Under the pieces are notes generated by a model, which was given only the letters and a program-made list of their open reading frames with translations, made no database searches and was not told the origin of the DNA. A stretch of DNA of 64,000 nucleotides from Zygnema cylindricum (taxonomy: Eukaryota > Streptophyta > Zygnematophyceae > Zygnematales > Zygnemataceae). Of the stretch, positions 44,383 through 55,948 are shown one piece after another (position 1 is the stretch's first letter; the number at the start of each line of letters is the position of its first letter). The position numbers were made by a program, and so were the translations under genes. The stretch spans positions 119,201 through 183,200 of the forward strand of contig JBBHKE010000684.1 of assembly GCA_037447655.1 (NCBI GenBank). Direction: 5' to 3'.

Positions 44383-46046
44383 TGTCGTGCATGTGTCTAA
44401 TCTAACCAAAAAACATGCAACCCAACTAGCTGTACATAAAAGGTGGAAACAAACGAGCAATGAAAATCCTCAAGCCAAAAGAATTATAATACAAAGCAGA
44501 AATGAATATGACAGTATGAAAAAGAAATAACTGGTAGAAGGGATAAAAGGTGAAAGGTGAGTGGGAAGCCGAGAGAGATATCCATTTATTACTAAGCCGA
44601 TGGGTAGCCACTAGGCTCCACGGTCTGGGCAAATTCCTTACAGGAGTTAGATCTAGGATTGCAAATAAAGAAAAATAGCAACCGAAACAGAAAGGAAAAA
44701 ATAGCAAACTGTAAAGAATTCAAAATAACCGAATTCGAACAAAACAATAATTATAATAGTAAGCCACAAAATAGAAAACAATGAGAAAACAAATAAGTAA
44801 AACTAGCACGAGGAAAATACAAGAAAACAACGATAAAAATCTGCACAAATCCGAGATAACCGGATTCGAACACACTAAAAACCAATCGCAGAAAACAACA
44901 ATAGAAAACCAAGCAATGGAAACAAGGGAAAAGTGTAGAGAATCCGAGATAACCGGATCTAGCAACCCACAAATAAACTTCAACAAAGGCAACAGAAATT
45001 ACAGGATAATAAATCAAACCCAAATTCACAGAATGAACCCACAAGGGTCAAGAGACGGCCTGGGAAAGTCTACAGAATCCACACTAAAAGAGGTTGTTAA
45101 AGGGAAACCGTGCGGACTTTGGCCGAAACCAAGTGAATTAAATTGTAGGGCTTACAAGGAAAGTATAATAGAGAAAAGAGAAAGACTAGGTGCTTAACTA
45201 ACCAAGGCAGAAAAAGCCTTGCAGAAAAACATTGACAATTTGACTAAAGGAAAAGACAAGGGGAAAAGACAAGGGGAAAAGACAAGAAAATGTAAGTCCT
45301 TTTCGATCAATTCCTGTACTCTCAAATTATGAGAGTACAAAACCTAAAACAATAGCCTAAGTACCAACGAAACAGCCAAAGTACTAATTTCTAACATTTC
45401 TAACTAACCAATAGCGTGAGAGTATTTTACTGTACAATCTGCGCCTAGTTTGGGTCCTGGCCCATAAGCGACCAGAACCATATGCCTACGTCACACAATT
45501 CACAATCCGCGGATTAAAACCCTTCCTAACTACATGTGAATGCATGAACCTACATGGGTTCACGACTTAAAATACACGAATCAGCGTGCGTCGCCAACAT
45601 TTTGAAATCGTACGTCGCATCACCGACATCCCAAAGTCATACGTCGCGGAATAAGTGTCTCGAAATTGTACATCGCGTCACGCTAAAACCTGCGATGGAA
45701 ATCAAAAGTACGCACGTCGCCGCTCGCGCAAAAATATATCTCCTTGATACCCGCGAGATTCCCGGCGTCGCTTCGATCGAAATAAATATATGAATTTGTC
45801 TGTCGCGTCACGCCAAAATCTGCAACAGAAAACTTAAGTACAGACGTGAAGTCGAAAATGAAAGTCGTACGGTCCAACTCGTCGCCGGCGGAAATTACGG
45901 TCAACGTAGGTATGTACCGACAGTCAAACTTACAATGTACGGACCTGCGAACCATAATAATACCCAAATGCAAATTAGTGTGGCGGCCGCCCGTCCTAAA
46001 CCCTAAATATAAACAAGAAAAGTGTCCGACGAGATGCGGCAAGACA
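44383..46046 (-). mobile_element. solo LTR, gypsy family D
   Basis: Minus strand TGTCTTGCCGCATCTC at 46046 to GCACGACA at 44383, 1664 bp, TGTC..GACA ends. It interrupts copia gag: ALVTQV before and KVDEAKSED after are contiguous in the homologue at 50700. The flanks ACCT and ACTT suggest an imperfect 4-bp duplication. Includes a GGAAAAGACAAG triple repeat (45249-45287) and CG-rich ~50-bp repeats (45590-45860). Confidence 0.85.
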
Positions 46047-47049
46047 ACCTGTGTCACAAGGGCCTTTTTCTTTCCTCTCGGGGTTCCACCGGTCTGCCCT
46101 ACTTTTAACCGAAACTCGGTTAGCTTAGTGCACTCTGCCATATAGTGCCCCGATTTTTTACAAAAATGACATAAACCTTTGGGAGACCTTGGTGTGAACT
46201 CGTTGGTCTGATATTTCTGCTCCCTACCCCCATAAATTCCGACCAGTTTCCAAGAATCGTTGTTCCTCCAATCGGTCGAAGCTGCCAAGGCTTGCTCGCT
46301 CTTTCCTCCCCTTCAGATCTCAATCGTATTCTCCCGAACGAGAATAATCCCTACCACTCAGTTCTATATCCACCTTGAGTCCGGCAAGTCTTGCACACGG
46401 TTGACTATATTCTCGAACTCATCGGGTAACTTCATTAATAAACAGATAACCTTTTCTTTTTCACTAAAATCTTTTCCAGCATTCTCTAGCTCCATAAAAA
46501 GTGTAGCAAGCTCATTGCAAAAATCCAACATCTTCCCCTTTTTGTATATATACTCCTTATCTTTCTGATCATCCAACTGTTGTTGGTGAATCGTACAACT
46601 TCGGTACATCTCTATGAGAGCCATCCAAAAATCGGATGCCCTTTTTACTTGCATATGAGGACATGCAAGCCCTTAAGTAAGATGGCGGAGGATGAAATGC
46701 TTTGCCGCTATATTGTTGAAGTCCTAAGTATCAGTATCATTCTCCTCGTTCCTCGGAATAGTTGAGATGAATGTTGAACCTGTTGCTATTGGTGAGGTCG
46801 TCTCTTTCTCAGTTGCTTTGTCCACCACCTCGACTTCCTTTGTCTCCTCCGTTGAAGATGGATCTGATTTCATTGTGAATTTGCTTCCTCCAAACGCTGG
46901 AGGGATTCCAAGACTTGCAAGAGGCCCCACTCGTCCACTCACTATCCCCCAAAATATTTTCTCGCTTAGAGCTCCTATCATCATACTTTCCCAGTATATG
47001 AAGCTTGTTTTATTAAATATGGGTACCCTAGAGGGTGGGCCTATAACCT
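46047..47049 (-). pseudogene. gag: copia family A gag
   Basis: Minus strand and the best gag of the family. After the PBS: GPPSRVPIFNKTSFIYWESM, GALSEKIFWGIVSGRVGPLA, DPSSTEETKEVEVVDKATEK; then AAKHFILRHLT, KRASDFWMALIEMYRSCTIH, KKGKMLDFCNELATLFMELE, KVICLLMKLPDEFENIVNRV; then PRSPKGLCHFCKKSGHYMAE with an intact CCHC knuckle (CHFCKKSGHYMAEC) and CTKLTEFRLK. The PBS AUG reads ATA. Two or three frame breaks. Cut at 46046 by the solo LTR D; the open frame running past that point into the LTR is chimeric. Confidence 0.92.
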
Positions 47050-48100
47050 AAAACTCAGAGACCTCCATAAGTTCTCAGATTGGACAGCTTCCAAGAAGCC
47101 TCTAAGATCACCTTGACCCTTTTGTGTTTCAGCAACAATAATTGCCACTTTGGCAAAAAAAAACTTTGACCACCTTCACCCCTGTGAAGGCAAGACTCCC
47201 TTGAGTCGATAGCAAAAAGAATCTTTGAATTTGCTCCCTTGACCAGTAAGTTATGGAGGGTCAAAATTGACCTTTTGTATAGAAGCTCTTTGGGAGAGAG
47301 GGTCCTATCTACCAATTTTTCTAAGTCCTATCTCTCTCACATATTTTATCAAATGATGTATGGAACCAATCATATTAAACTCCCGTACACAAAAGTACAG
47401 CTGTCGGTGGACTTTATGTACGGAGCTGTACGACATGGCCTAAAAGTTGACACATGTCATATCCGGGTTCGGTCTTCTAATCCGTGGGGATGCCGCGATC
47501 CATGCCACGTGTCATCCGATGTGGTGATGACCACAAACCGTCGAGATTTTCTTCCGCGATCTCAACTTTCTTCCTAGCCGTCCGATTGAATGCAGATTTC
47601 AATCGTAGTCGTCATAAATACTTGCACGGTATTTATTTCGTTAAAGAAATATGTGCGCGGTTCTAGTTTTTTATACATACCGTAATCAATACTTTTACAT
47701 AACTGGATCTATGTATCCCGTAAACAGTTGCAGTTAAATGAATTATCCTACGTAATAATATTTAAATAAATGTCATACCATATACTACATATCATTAGTC
47801 TTAGACTTAACGGTTAGGACTACCGGCTACCAACTATCTAACATTCCGCAGGTACCAGGATCAAATCTTAGTTCCGACATCTATCCTTTTAGTAAATAAA
47901 CTTATCGGTAAATAAACTAATCTATTTCCCGTAAACCTCTGGATAGCCTAGGTAGCCATGGCTCTAGCTTCCACTCCAACTTCCCACTGACTGCGACAAG
48001 TGTATGAGTTGGAGAGAAGTAGAGATAGACCGCCTTGACTTCTTTCTTTATTTTAATTTAGACCTGAAAATACTTGAAAAAGGAACAATTAATTTCTACT
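47050..48100 (-). mobile_element. LTR, copia family A (5' LTR)
   Basis: Minus strand from about 48100 (TAGTAGAAATTAATTG) to GAGTTTTA at 47050; the PBS GGTTATAGGCCCACC follows (47035-47049). B box of the tRNA-like cassette at 47858. CCACGTGTC at about 47504. Confidence 0.8.
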
Positions 48101-48170
48101 ATTGCATCACTTTCCCAAAGATGAAGCCAATTCCATTAAAGATGGGTACCTGGAGGGTGGGCCTATAACT
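48101..48170 (-). pseudogene. gag: family A PBS and gag start stub
   Basis: PBS AGTTATAGGCCCACC at 48156-48170, then a frame beginning IGPPSR-like, lost within 70 bp at the next LTR. It shows that a second element was invaded or recombined at its gag start. Confidence 0.75.
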
Positions 48171-49235
48171 TGCAACTCTGAGACCTCATAGGTCCTCATA
48201 ATTGACAGCTTGCAATAAGCCTCTACGATAATCGTGACACCTTTGTGTTCAAAAAGAATAATTGCCACCTTGGCGAAAAAACTCTGACCAACTCACTTCC
48301 ATGAAGGTGGAACTCTCGAGTTGATACCAAAATGAATCTCTGGATTTGCTCCTTTGAGCAGTAAGTTATGGAGGTTCAAAGTTGACCTTTTGTACAGAAG
48401 CTCTCTGGGGGAGAGGGTCTTATCTACCAATTTTTTCTAAGTCCTATCTCTCTTTAAAACTCTATCTACTGACGTACGACACCAATTATATTACTGTGTT
48501 GTACAAAAAGGAACAGCTGCCAGTGTACTTTGTGTATGGACATTGTACGACATGGCCAAAATGTCGACCCATGTCATATCCGAATTCGTTTCCGAAATCC
48601 TTGGCAATGCCAAAATCCAATGTCATGGTGCCACGTGTCATCCGATGTGGCGCTGACTACAAACCGCCGAATTCCTCTTCCGAGATCTCGACATTCTTTC
48701 CAGCCATCCTATCGAATGCCGATTTCAATCATAGCCGTCATAAATACTTGCGCGGTATTTGTTTCGTTATTGAAAAAAATGCGCGGTACTTGTTTCTTCT
48801 CCGTACCCGTAATCCGTTCTTTACATAAACGACTCTATGTATCTTGGATATCGTTGTCGTTAATGAATTAGGTTACGTGGTAACGATTATATTTATATTA
48901 AACCCTATATCACTTACCACTAGTCTTAGACTTAATAGATAGGTCTACCGGCTATCGGTAGCTTTAACGGACCGTAGTTACCAGGATCAAATCTTGGATC
49001 CGACAACTCCCCTTTAAGTAGATCAACAAATCTACTACACCTTAAATCAACTAATCTATTACCTGTAAATCTATGGATAGTATAGGCAGCCATGGCTCTA
49101 GCTTCCTCTCCAATTTCTCAGCGACTGCAACAAGTGTGGGAGTTGGAGAGAGAAGTTAGAGGTAGACTGCCACGGCTTCTTTTTTGCATTTCATTTTAGA
49201 CCTAGAAAATACTAAAAGAACCATCAATTTTTTAC
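48171..49235 (-). mobile_element. LTR, copia family A
   Basis: Minus strand TGTAAAAAATTGATGG at 49235 to GAGTTGCA at 48171, 1065 bp. Closest in sequence to 11131-12162. B box at 48984. Two family A LTRs thus lie head-to-tail with only 70 bp between. Confidence 0.85.
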
Positions 49236-49239
49236 AATT

Positions 49240-50128
49240 ATCACTTTCTGTGATATACTTTTGATTCTAGAGTTGAATAAAAATCTTATTTCTTCGCCGG
49301 TCTTAGATAATAAGGGTTTTGAGATTAGTACTAAGAAAGGAGTCTTTGATGCTAGCTATGAAAATGAATTGTACTTCACGGCTGAAAACGGTAACCAAAG
49401 AATGTTTAGGCTAAATTTGAATGATGGAAAAACGAAAGTTTACTATGCCAATGTAAGTGATTCGATGATGTGGCATAAAATATTGGGACATATGCATCTA
49501 GATACGTTGAAAGAAATGAAGAAATGGGTGTAGTTGAGAGAATACATTTTGGAGATCTTGAGATCTTAGATGATTGTATTGGATGTGCTTAAGGTAAGGC
49601 CCACAGATTGCCATTCCCAAAAACCGCAATATATAAGGGTGAAAATGTCTTAGATCTAGTTCACACTCACATATGGGGACCGGCCAAAGTGTCATCAGTT
49701 GGAGGGAAATGATTTATGCTTACTATCACTGATGATTGGTCTAGTGAGTTAGAGTCTATTTCTTGAAAAACAAATCTGAGGCTTTGGCTTATTTTAAAGA
49801 GTATAAAACATAGAGTGAGAAGCTTCATGAGACACTTATAAAGAAATTGAGGAGTGATAATGGGGGGTAATATACCTCTAAGGAGTTTTAGTATTTTTTG
49901 AAAGGGGAAGGGATTCAACACCAAAGACTGTTCTAAAGAAACTAGAACAAAATAGTGTAGCCGAGAGATTAAATCGGACATTGGGTGATAGTGCCAGTAA
50001 TATGTTAACGGATAAAAATATAAGAAAAATCTTTTGGGTAGAAGCTATGTTTTGTGCTAGCTATCTTAAAAATAGAGTCCTTACCTTAGCAGTGAAAGGT
50101 CAAACACCCTATGAAAGATAGACCGGGA
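49240..50128 (+). pseudogene. pol: copia pre-integrase and integrase fragment
   Basis: Plus strand. 49261-49533: ELNKNLISSPVLDNKGFEIS, NQRMFRLNLND and WHKILGHMHLDTLKEMKKW (His pair of the zinc domain); then CIGCA (Cys pair), HTHIWGPAKVSSVGG, ITDDWS, KKLRSDNGG, AERLNRTLGDSASNML and AMFCASYLKNRVLTLAVKGQ. Many stops. Ends near 50128 at TPYER, where the sequence turns into the minus-strand copy of the same family. The 5' side is cut at the LTR at 49235. Confidence 0.85.
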
Positions 50129-50771
50129 GAAATTGGATGTTTCACAGTCCAAATGCATATGCCCCAACCGCTTATGACATATCATTATCTCACGGACACC
50201 AACATAATAAGCATTATTTTTTTCATTGCTCAAGTTAATCCTAAACATTCATTGGCTACCCTTTTCAGCAACGAAATAGATCTTGTCATCATACTTTGCT
50301 GTAAAAGTTCCCTTATTAGTGTAAGTTTCAAAATCTTTATCATCTAGAACAGAGGTAAAGATGAGATTCTTGCTTAACTAAGGTATATAGATGACATTTA
50401 AGAATGTAACAATGGATGTCTGACCCTCCACTAGTACCTTTAGATCTACTAATCCCACTTGATGTGTAGTTACTACTCTCCCATCCCTTTACTCTATCTC
50501 TACAATATGAACCTTTCTCAGCTTATTTTTTTTTAGCTTAGTAAATAATTGCTTCACGGCACATATGCATTGAGGCACCAAGGTCAAAAATCCAACATTT
50601 CTCCGTAGCTTCTCGGACAACTCTGATTGCACATTTCTGCCTCTTTGGTATTTCCGTCTCTTCTAGTTTTTTGTTGAGAAGAAGCTCCCCGTCCTTTTCG
50701 TTTGAGATCTTCTCTTCTCCGAGCTCCCCTTTCACCTATGTGGTTACAAGTGCCTTCTCGTTTTCAGAAGT
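50129..50771 (-). pseudogene. pol: copia family A gag end, protease and pre-integrase
   Basis: Minus strand. ENEKALVTT, GELGEEKISNEKDGELLLNK, TEIPKRQKCAIRVVREATEK, then CWIFDLGASMHMC, a protease in which DSG reads DLG; later TSVLDDKDFET, MFRINLSNEKN and CHKRLGHMHLD, breaking off near 50129. It continues the gag at 51632-52553, from which it is separated by the solo LTR B. Stops occur after TT and within the core. Confidence 0.85.
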
Positions 50772-51631
50772 TGTTGTTTTTTGGAAAGCTTTAGTCCTCT
50801 CTATTTTTGGGTTGAGAGAGAGAGAGAAAGAGAGCTGTTCAAGACATAGTTTATTTTTGGGGTAAGTTTTGCTCAGTATGTGCTAGAATTAGTGTGATAG
50901 TGAAATTGGGAGTTCACGGTTCAGTCACACTAGGGACACGCGTCATCTGCTGCGAGAAATGCTTGATTATGTCCACCATGGACATACATACTTTCTGTGA
51001 GGACCACTTGATTCCTAAGAGCACATCCGCGGTGCCGAATTTGGTGATCTGACGGCTGATAGCTACTGCGGATAACTGTTGACAAGGCGTGACTAGACCA
51101 CGATAACTTTTCTCTATTATCGTGATTTTGATTGTCGGTGTAAATATTTGTTAGAACAAAATTTTGTTTGTAGTGAATTAGATGATTTGTGTAGAATGTG
51201 TCATTTATGACATTCCTTGTGTACACAAGTATACTCATATTGTTAGATGTACGATTGGAATGCCACGTACGGCTGGAATGCCTCCCTATAGTTTAGTATT
51301 GCTTCAGTGTATAAAAGTAGGACTTAGTAGAATTTTTTTTAGGAACAAATGATATGAAAACTGTACACTCAGTTTTATGTAATTTCATCTCTGAATATCT
51401 CACAGATCTGTTTAGAGAATTAAATGATTTTTTTTGTGTATATTCCTTTGTATGTTATCTACACTGTGGTAGATTTTAACGACCATTCAGTCCCCGTACT
51501 GAAAGTTATAGTCTGTCAAAGTTGCTATTGAATCATCGATCTTTGTGGAAGCTTCCTCTCTTGATTTGTTCTACAATGACTACTGCTGCATCTTCTTCAT
51601 CTTCAGTACCAGCAGTTGTCTCAGAACAACA
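50772..51631 (+). mobile_element. solo LTR, copia family B
   Basis: TGTTGTTTTTTGGAAAGC to CAGAACAACA, 860 bp, flanked by GAAGT (50767-50771) and AAAGT (51632-51636). Inserted in the minus-strand copia A gag. The short frame MTTAASSSSSVPAVVSEQQ near its end is inside the LTR. Confidence 0.88.
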
Positions 51632-52553
51632 AAAGTCACACCAGATATTTTTTTTGTGAGCCTTAGCTCGGTCAGCTTATGCACTCTGCCATATAATGAC
51701 CGGGTAGCTTGCAAAAATGACACAATCGCTTTGGTGGCCGAGGTCCAGGTCCATCCAGTTGAGTTCCTCTTCCTCCTCCACCAAAAGTCCCATAGGGTTT
51801 CTTGGTCTCTCCAATTGGTTCCGACGTCTAGGGCTTGACCGCTCTTTCATTTGCTCCAAAGCTCAATGGTATTTACTATAACCAGAATCATTCCTACCAC
51901 TGTATTCCAAATCTACAGGCTATTAGGTAGATCTTGAACTTCGTTGACAATATTATCATACTCCTCTCGAAGTTTCATCAATGAGGTATTCACCTTCTCC
52001 TTTCCAGATTCCGCCTTTCCTGCACTCTCCAATTCCACGAATACAGCAACCAAATCATTATAGAAATCAAGCATTTTTTCTCATTTTTGAACAAATGCCT
52101 GAATTTTCTAATAGGCAAGTTTCTGTTTTTGAATTTTGCCACTCTCTCCACATTCAGATGAGGTGTGGCCACTTTACAATAAATGTGATTCAAAATGAAA
52201 TGGTAAGCAATTGAGTTGTTGAAGTCCTAAACATCAGGATCATTTTCCTTAGTTTTAGGCATCACTTCCGTGGACACTAGCTTTGGTGTCGATCTCGAAG
52301 TCATCTGTGTCAGCTTTTCCTTTTCCTTTCTTGAATTGGCGATGCTACTTTCTATTTATCCATCCTCCTTTTGCGACTGCTTGTATTTAACTGTGATTCG
52401 AAATCCTTTGAACCCCGGTGAAGCTCCCAATGATGTGGATGGTTCCCCCACAGGACCATTCACAATACCACATAACATCTTTCCAGCAAGTGCTCTCCTC
52501 ATCATTTTGTTCCAGTAAATAAACCATGTTTCATCGAAAATGGGCACCCTAGA
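51632..52553 (-). pseudogene. gag: copia family A gag (decayed)
   Basis: Minus strand. From the PBS ATG: MGPPSRVPIFDETWFIYWNK, RALAGKMLCGIVNGPVGEPS, PGFKGFRITVKYKQSQKEDG-stop (64 codons open). Later pieces: KMLDFYNDLVAVFVELESAG, KEKVNTSLMKLREEYDNIVN, DQETLWDFWW, HKLTELRL. The CCHC knuckle has lost its cysteines. This copy keeps a true ATG in the PBS. It continues on the other side of the solo LTR B at 50771. Confidence 0.85.
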
Positions 52554-52569
52554 GGGTGGGCCCATAACT
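52554..52569 (-). other. primer-binding site (half tRNA-iMet)
   Basis: Minus strand AGTTATGGGCCCACCC, complementary to the initiator tRNA-Met anticodon arm apart from its first base or two; contains the gag ATG. Confidence 0.85.
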
Positions 52570-53618
52570 TGCAATACTATGACCTCTATTTGTGCACAAA
52601 TATACAGCTTACTTAAAGCCTCTAGGATAATTTTAAGTGCCTCCCTTTCTTTTAGAACAACTACCACATGGCAAACAAATAATTTGAATGCCTTCAACCT
52701 TGTGAAGGATGGACTTCTTTGAGTCCAATGCAAAAGAGTTTTCTCAAAACGCCCAACCAGGCGATTAATTACCAAATGGCAAAGATACATATTTTTATAC
52801 AACATCTCTGGGGGAGAGGCTGCTACCTACCAAATTCTTTAAGTCCCAAACCCCTCTCTGAACCCTCAAATACTGATGCAGGGATCTAATCAAAAGATTG
52901 TACAGTACACAAAGGTACCATTGTCGATGTACTTTTTGTACGGACAATGTACGACATGGCCATGGAGAAGACGACGTTCACTTCTAAAATTGTCTACAGA
53001 TTTCTTGTAAGCTTTGTGAACGATTGAGAAGGTGCTACGTGGCATCCGGTGAAGTAACAACCGTAAACAACCAAAGTGGCCATTCCAAAATGGCGGCTCG
53101 AATGTGAGCCGTTAGATGATAGTCGGCTTTGTTTGCGCCATCAACATTTAGTGTCTGTATCACTGAATTTCGTGTAATTCGTACCTCTATCACTGAATTT
53201 CGTGCGATTAGTACCTGTGTCAGTAAGAAAACAAACACTTTTTGGAATCTATGTCTCTAGTTTGAATGAATTAGTAAAGCAAATTAATCAACTAGTAAAT
53301 ATTTATAAAGTTATCAATTCCTACATATATTAGCACCGGATACCAAACTATCGGATAAGCCGGCTGGCTAATCCGTTAGTCTGTAGGGACTAAGATCAAA
53401 TCCTTGGTCTGTCACCTTTTTGCTATGGACTGACCTCACTACTTTTTGCACTCTACAAAGGCCGCCATGGCTCTCTCTCTCTCTCTCACTAGTCTTCAGT
53501 GACTACAACAAGTATGGGGACTGGAGGGAGAGAAAGGTAAAGCGTGATTGCCAAATATGAACCTTGTATTTTTGGTATTTTATGACCTAGAAAATACAAT
53601 AAACCTCATAATTCAACA
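52570..53618 (-). mobile_element. LTR, copia family A (5' LTR)
   Basis: Minus strand TGTTGAATTATGAGG at 53618 to ATATTGCA at 52570, 1049 bp. Empty-site reference for the MITE at 23450. Includes a (CT)-rich stretch near 53470. Confidence 0.85.
53365..53421 (+). other. antisense tRNA-like Pol III cassette in LTR
   Basis: A-box-like TGGCTAATCCG at 53365, B-box-like AGATCAAATCC at 53393, T5 at 53417. Inverse of 23343-23410. Confidence 0.5.
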
Positions 53619-54560
53619 AAATGAGTTTACTTCTTAGCTGCTCATATGTCACTTTGTTATAATTTTTTTTTTGGAGGTAGTTAACTTTTATTTTCGAAGT
53701 TGAGTTTGCACGGAGTGGCTTTGGAACAAAGATTAAGTAAAAACCCTAAAATAGTTTTTATACGTTACCTGCTCTCAATTTTGTACAGAAATACTTAGAA
53801 AGTTTTAGCTAACAACGCTCTATTCTAATGCTTATTAATCTAATGGTTTTACGTCTATGAGAGTTTCAAACATTGTTCCCTACATTGCGTGCTTTTATGT
53901 GTGTCTTTGTTTTACAGGTCCTTTTTTTGTGTGTTCTTTGCTTTTGCTTTACTAATTTTTTTTGCTTAATTCTCTCCACATCTCGTTTTTGAGTTTTTGC
54001 ATTTTCGCCCTTTTTGTTACCATGGACTCAAGAGGTTTAAAAGCGTGCTTTCTTATAAATTTGGGTATTCTTTACACTAATAGTTTATTTTACACTAAAA
54101 GCGTTTCACGGTATCACTCTGTCGCATTCAAATAGGCAAATTATACGTAACGTAAAAATAAATGACGAAAAGTCTTAAGTTTCATGTAGACACATATGTG
54201 TGTATATTATACGGCGTACTATACAAAAGTTTAAAATTTAGTTATTTTTCTAAAGTTTAGATAAAATTTTATCTTAGAACAATAATGACCAGCTATGATT
54301 TCTGAATAAATCTAATTTACCTCACAAAAGGTTAACATTTTTCCCGGATCTGAGCAATTCTCATTCAGTGTTACCTATTATCAAGCGTCAAGTGTTATAA
54401 AAACAAAAATGATTTCCGCAAAATCAGCTTTTGTTTGGTCAGTAACGAGAGCACAAGTTCATTATTGTAGTTGGAGATGGTGTACTTTCTTGCTTCTTAG
54501 AGGATGACACCCCCGTTCTCCCCATTCTGGTCCCCTGAGTTTTAAACAGTGTGTTCGCCT
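53619..54560. other. no recognisable gene
   Basis: AT-rich. Part before 54560 may be LINE coding sequence too decayed to align. Nothing else supported. Confidence 0.5.
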
Positions 54561-54585
54561 TCGAACAATTTCTATTGGACGCGTC

Positions 54586-55800
54586 ATGTTCTCTTCCTCC
54601 TCATGCCTTGGTGGATGTGCCGCTTTTTCCACCCTTGTTCCGAAATTCGTTGAGGAATCGATTTTGATCAGGTTGTCGCCCTCGTTAAATCCGAGCTTCT
54701 CGAGGCACTTCCCTCTGATTCTTTGCATGTCGGTATTCTCCATTGTGGTGGCCCAAGTTCTTTGTCTTGGCTATTCGCAATACCTATTTTGTCCACTATC
54801 CAATTCTCACCTGCTCAGTTCACTACCGCCCTCTGGTTTTGCATTAGCCTCCCCCATCCTCCTTTACTTGAAGTTTTGCCTTGGCCTCCCCCATCCTCCT
54901 TTACGTGGCTCTCTTGTTTTTGCCTGTGCTTGTACTTGGGGTTCGATGGTGTTGATTTGCTTCGTTTCTCCCATATGGGAGAGTTGATCTAGGCGTATGA
55001 CACTATTTGTGACGCTGTTGCGTCTATCGCTTTAGAAGGGTGGTTTTTTGTGCTTCAGGAGGTTTTTCATATTATTCCTTCGCGCAGGATGAATGTTATT
55101 TTGCTCAATGGTGCCCGTGGAATCTTCGGTGATATTGTTTTGGCGAGCCCTACTTTGGCTACAGTTGTTGGTCAGGCAACTCGACATGTTGGGGTGGCAT
55201 CACGTGATGGCGCTAAGTCAAACAAGCGTGATAATGCCCATCGGAACCCTATGGATGACTTTATTCCGATGGCGGTCCAGATCTTTGGTTGTTAAGGTGT
55301 TGCGTTGGACGAGTTTCTGCGTACTTGTGCTCGACATACTTTCGAGCGACGAGGAACTGGGAGCCCCCCTCATTCGGTCCTTACTTGTTTTTATCGTCAA
55401 CGTTTATATGTGGCTTTACAACGAGTGTTCGCTTCTATTTTCCTTCCGTCGTCTATGGCGGTAATGGATCGTCGACGTCTTTCGGAACTCCCTCAACGTT
55501 CTCCTTCTGGCTTGGGGGACTTATGGGGTTGCTTTTAGTAGATATTTAATTAAGTTGGGATTGGGCTTGTAGTTTTGTTTTTTGTTCGTTGTTATGCTTC
55601 TCATTTTGGGTTTGGGTGCTTTTATTTTACTTGCCATTTGTTATGTGTTCACGTTGCTTTCTTTGTTTTTTATTGCCTTGTAGTTTTTCAGTTTTTTCCT
55701 TGTCGCTCTTTTTGTACCCCCGGACTCAGATGGTTTACCATTGTGCTTTTTCATTTATCTTGTTTGTTGAGTCACAACGAGGCGCCTTAATTTCAATGTG
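54586..55800 (+). pseudogene. LINE-like retroelement, C-terminal coding end and 3' tail
   Basis: Plus strand. SPAQFTTALWFCISLPHPPL, a CACTxG/DGVDLL stretch, SRRMNVILLNGARGIFGDIV, KRDNAHRNPMD, DFIPMAVQIFGC, then after a stop and shift DEFLRTCARHTFERRGTG and FYRQRLYVALQRV and RRRLSELPQRSP. The same blocks in the same order as 34190-35244 support common origin as the C-terminal domain of a LINE-type ORF2 (family known; exact clade not assignable). 55560-55800 is T-rich 3' sequence ending near CACAACGAGGCGCC. RT is not present; 5' truncation is typical of LINE insertions. Confidence 0.7.
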
Positions 55801-55852
55801 ACAGTCAATCTCTCATATATGGGTCCCACAACATACTCTTACAGTTGGACCA

Positions 55853-55948
55853 AGACCTTTATAATGATTTTCATTATTATGTTTTCTTATAGCCGTAGGT
55901 CAAGACCTTTATAACGATTGTCATTACTCTGTTTTCTCATATCTGTAG
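55853..55948 (+). repeat. 48-bp tandem duplication
   Basis: AAGACCTTTATAAYGATT..TCATTA..TGTTTTCTYAT..GTAGGT occurs twice in tandem with several differences. May belong to the LINE 3' flank. Confidence 0.8.

Noticed and set aside
45683-46288. 201-codon open frame as a single protein
   Set aside because: Its first part is copia gag with the CCHC knuckle; past 46046 it reads into a gypsy LTR, so it is a chimera created by insertion.
51576-51645. MTTAASSSSSV-type start as gag of copia family B (also at 24275, 3684, 32839)
   Set aside because: Each lies just inside the 3' end of an LTR that finishes AACAACA with target duplications beyond it, so it is LTR sequence, not gag.
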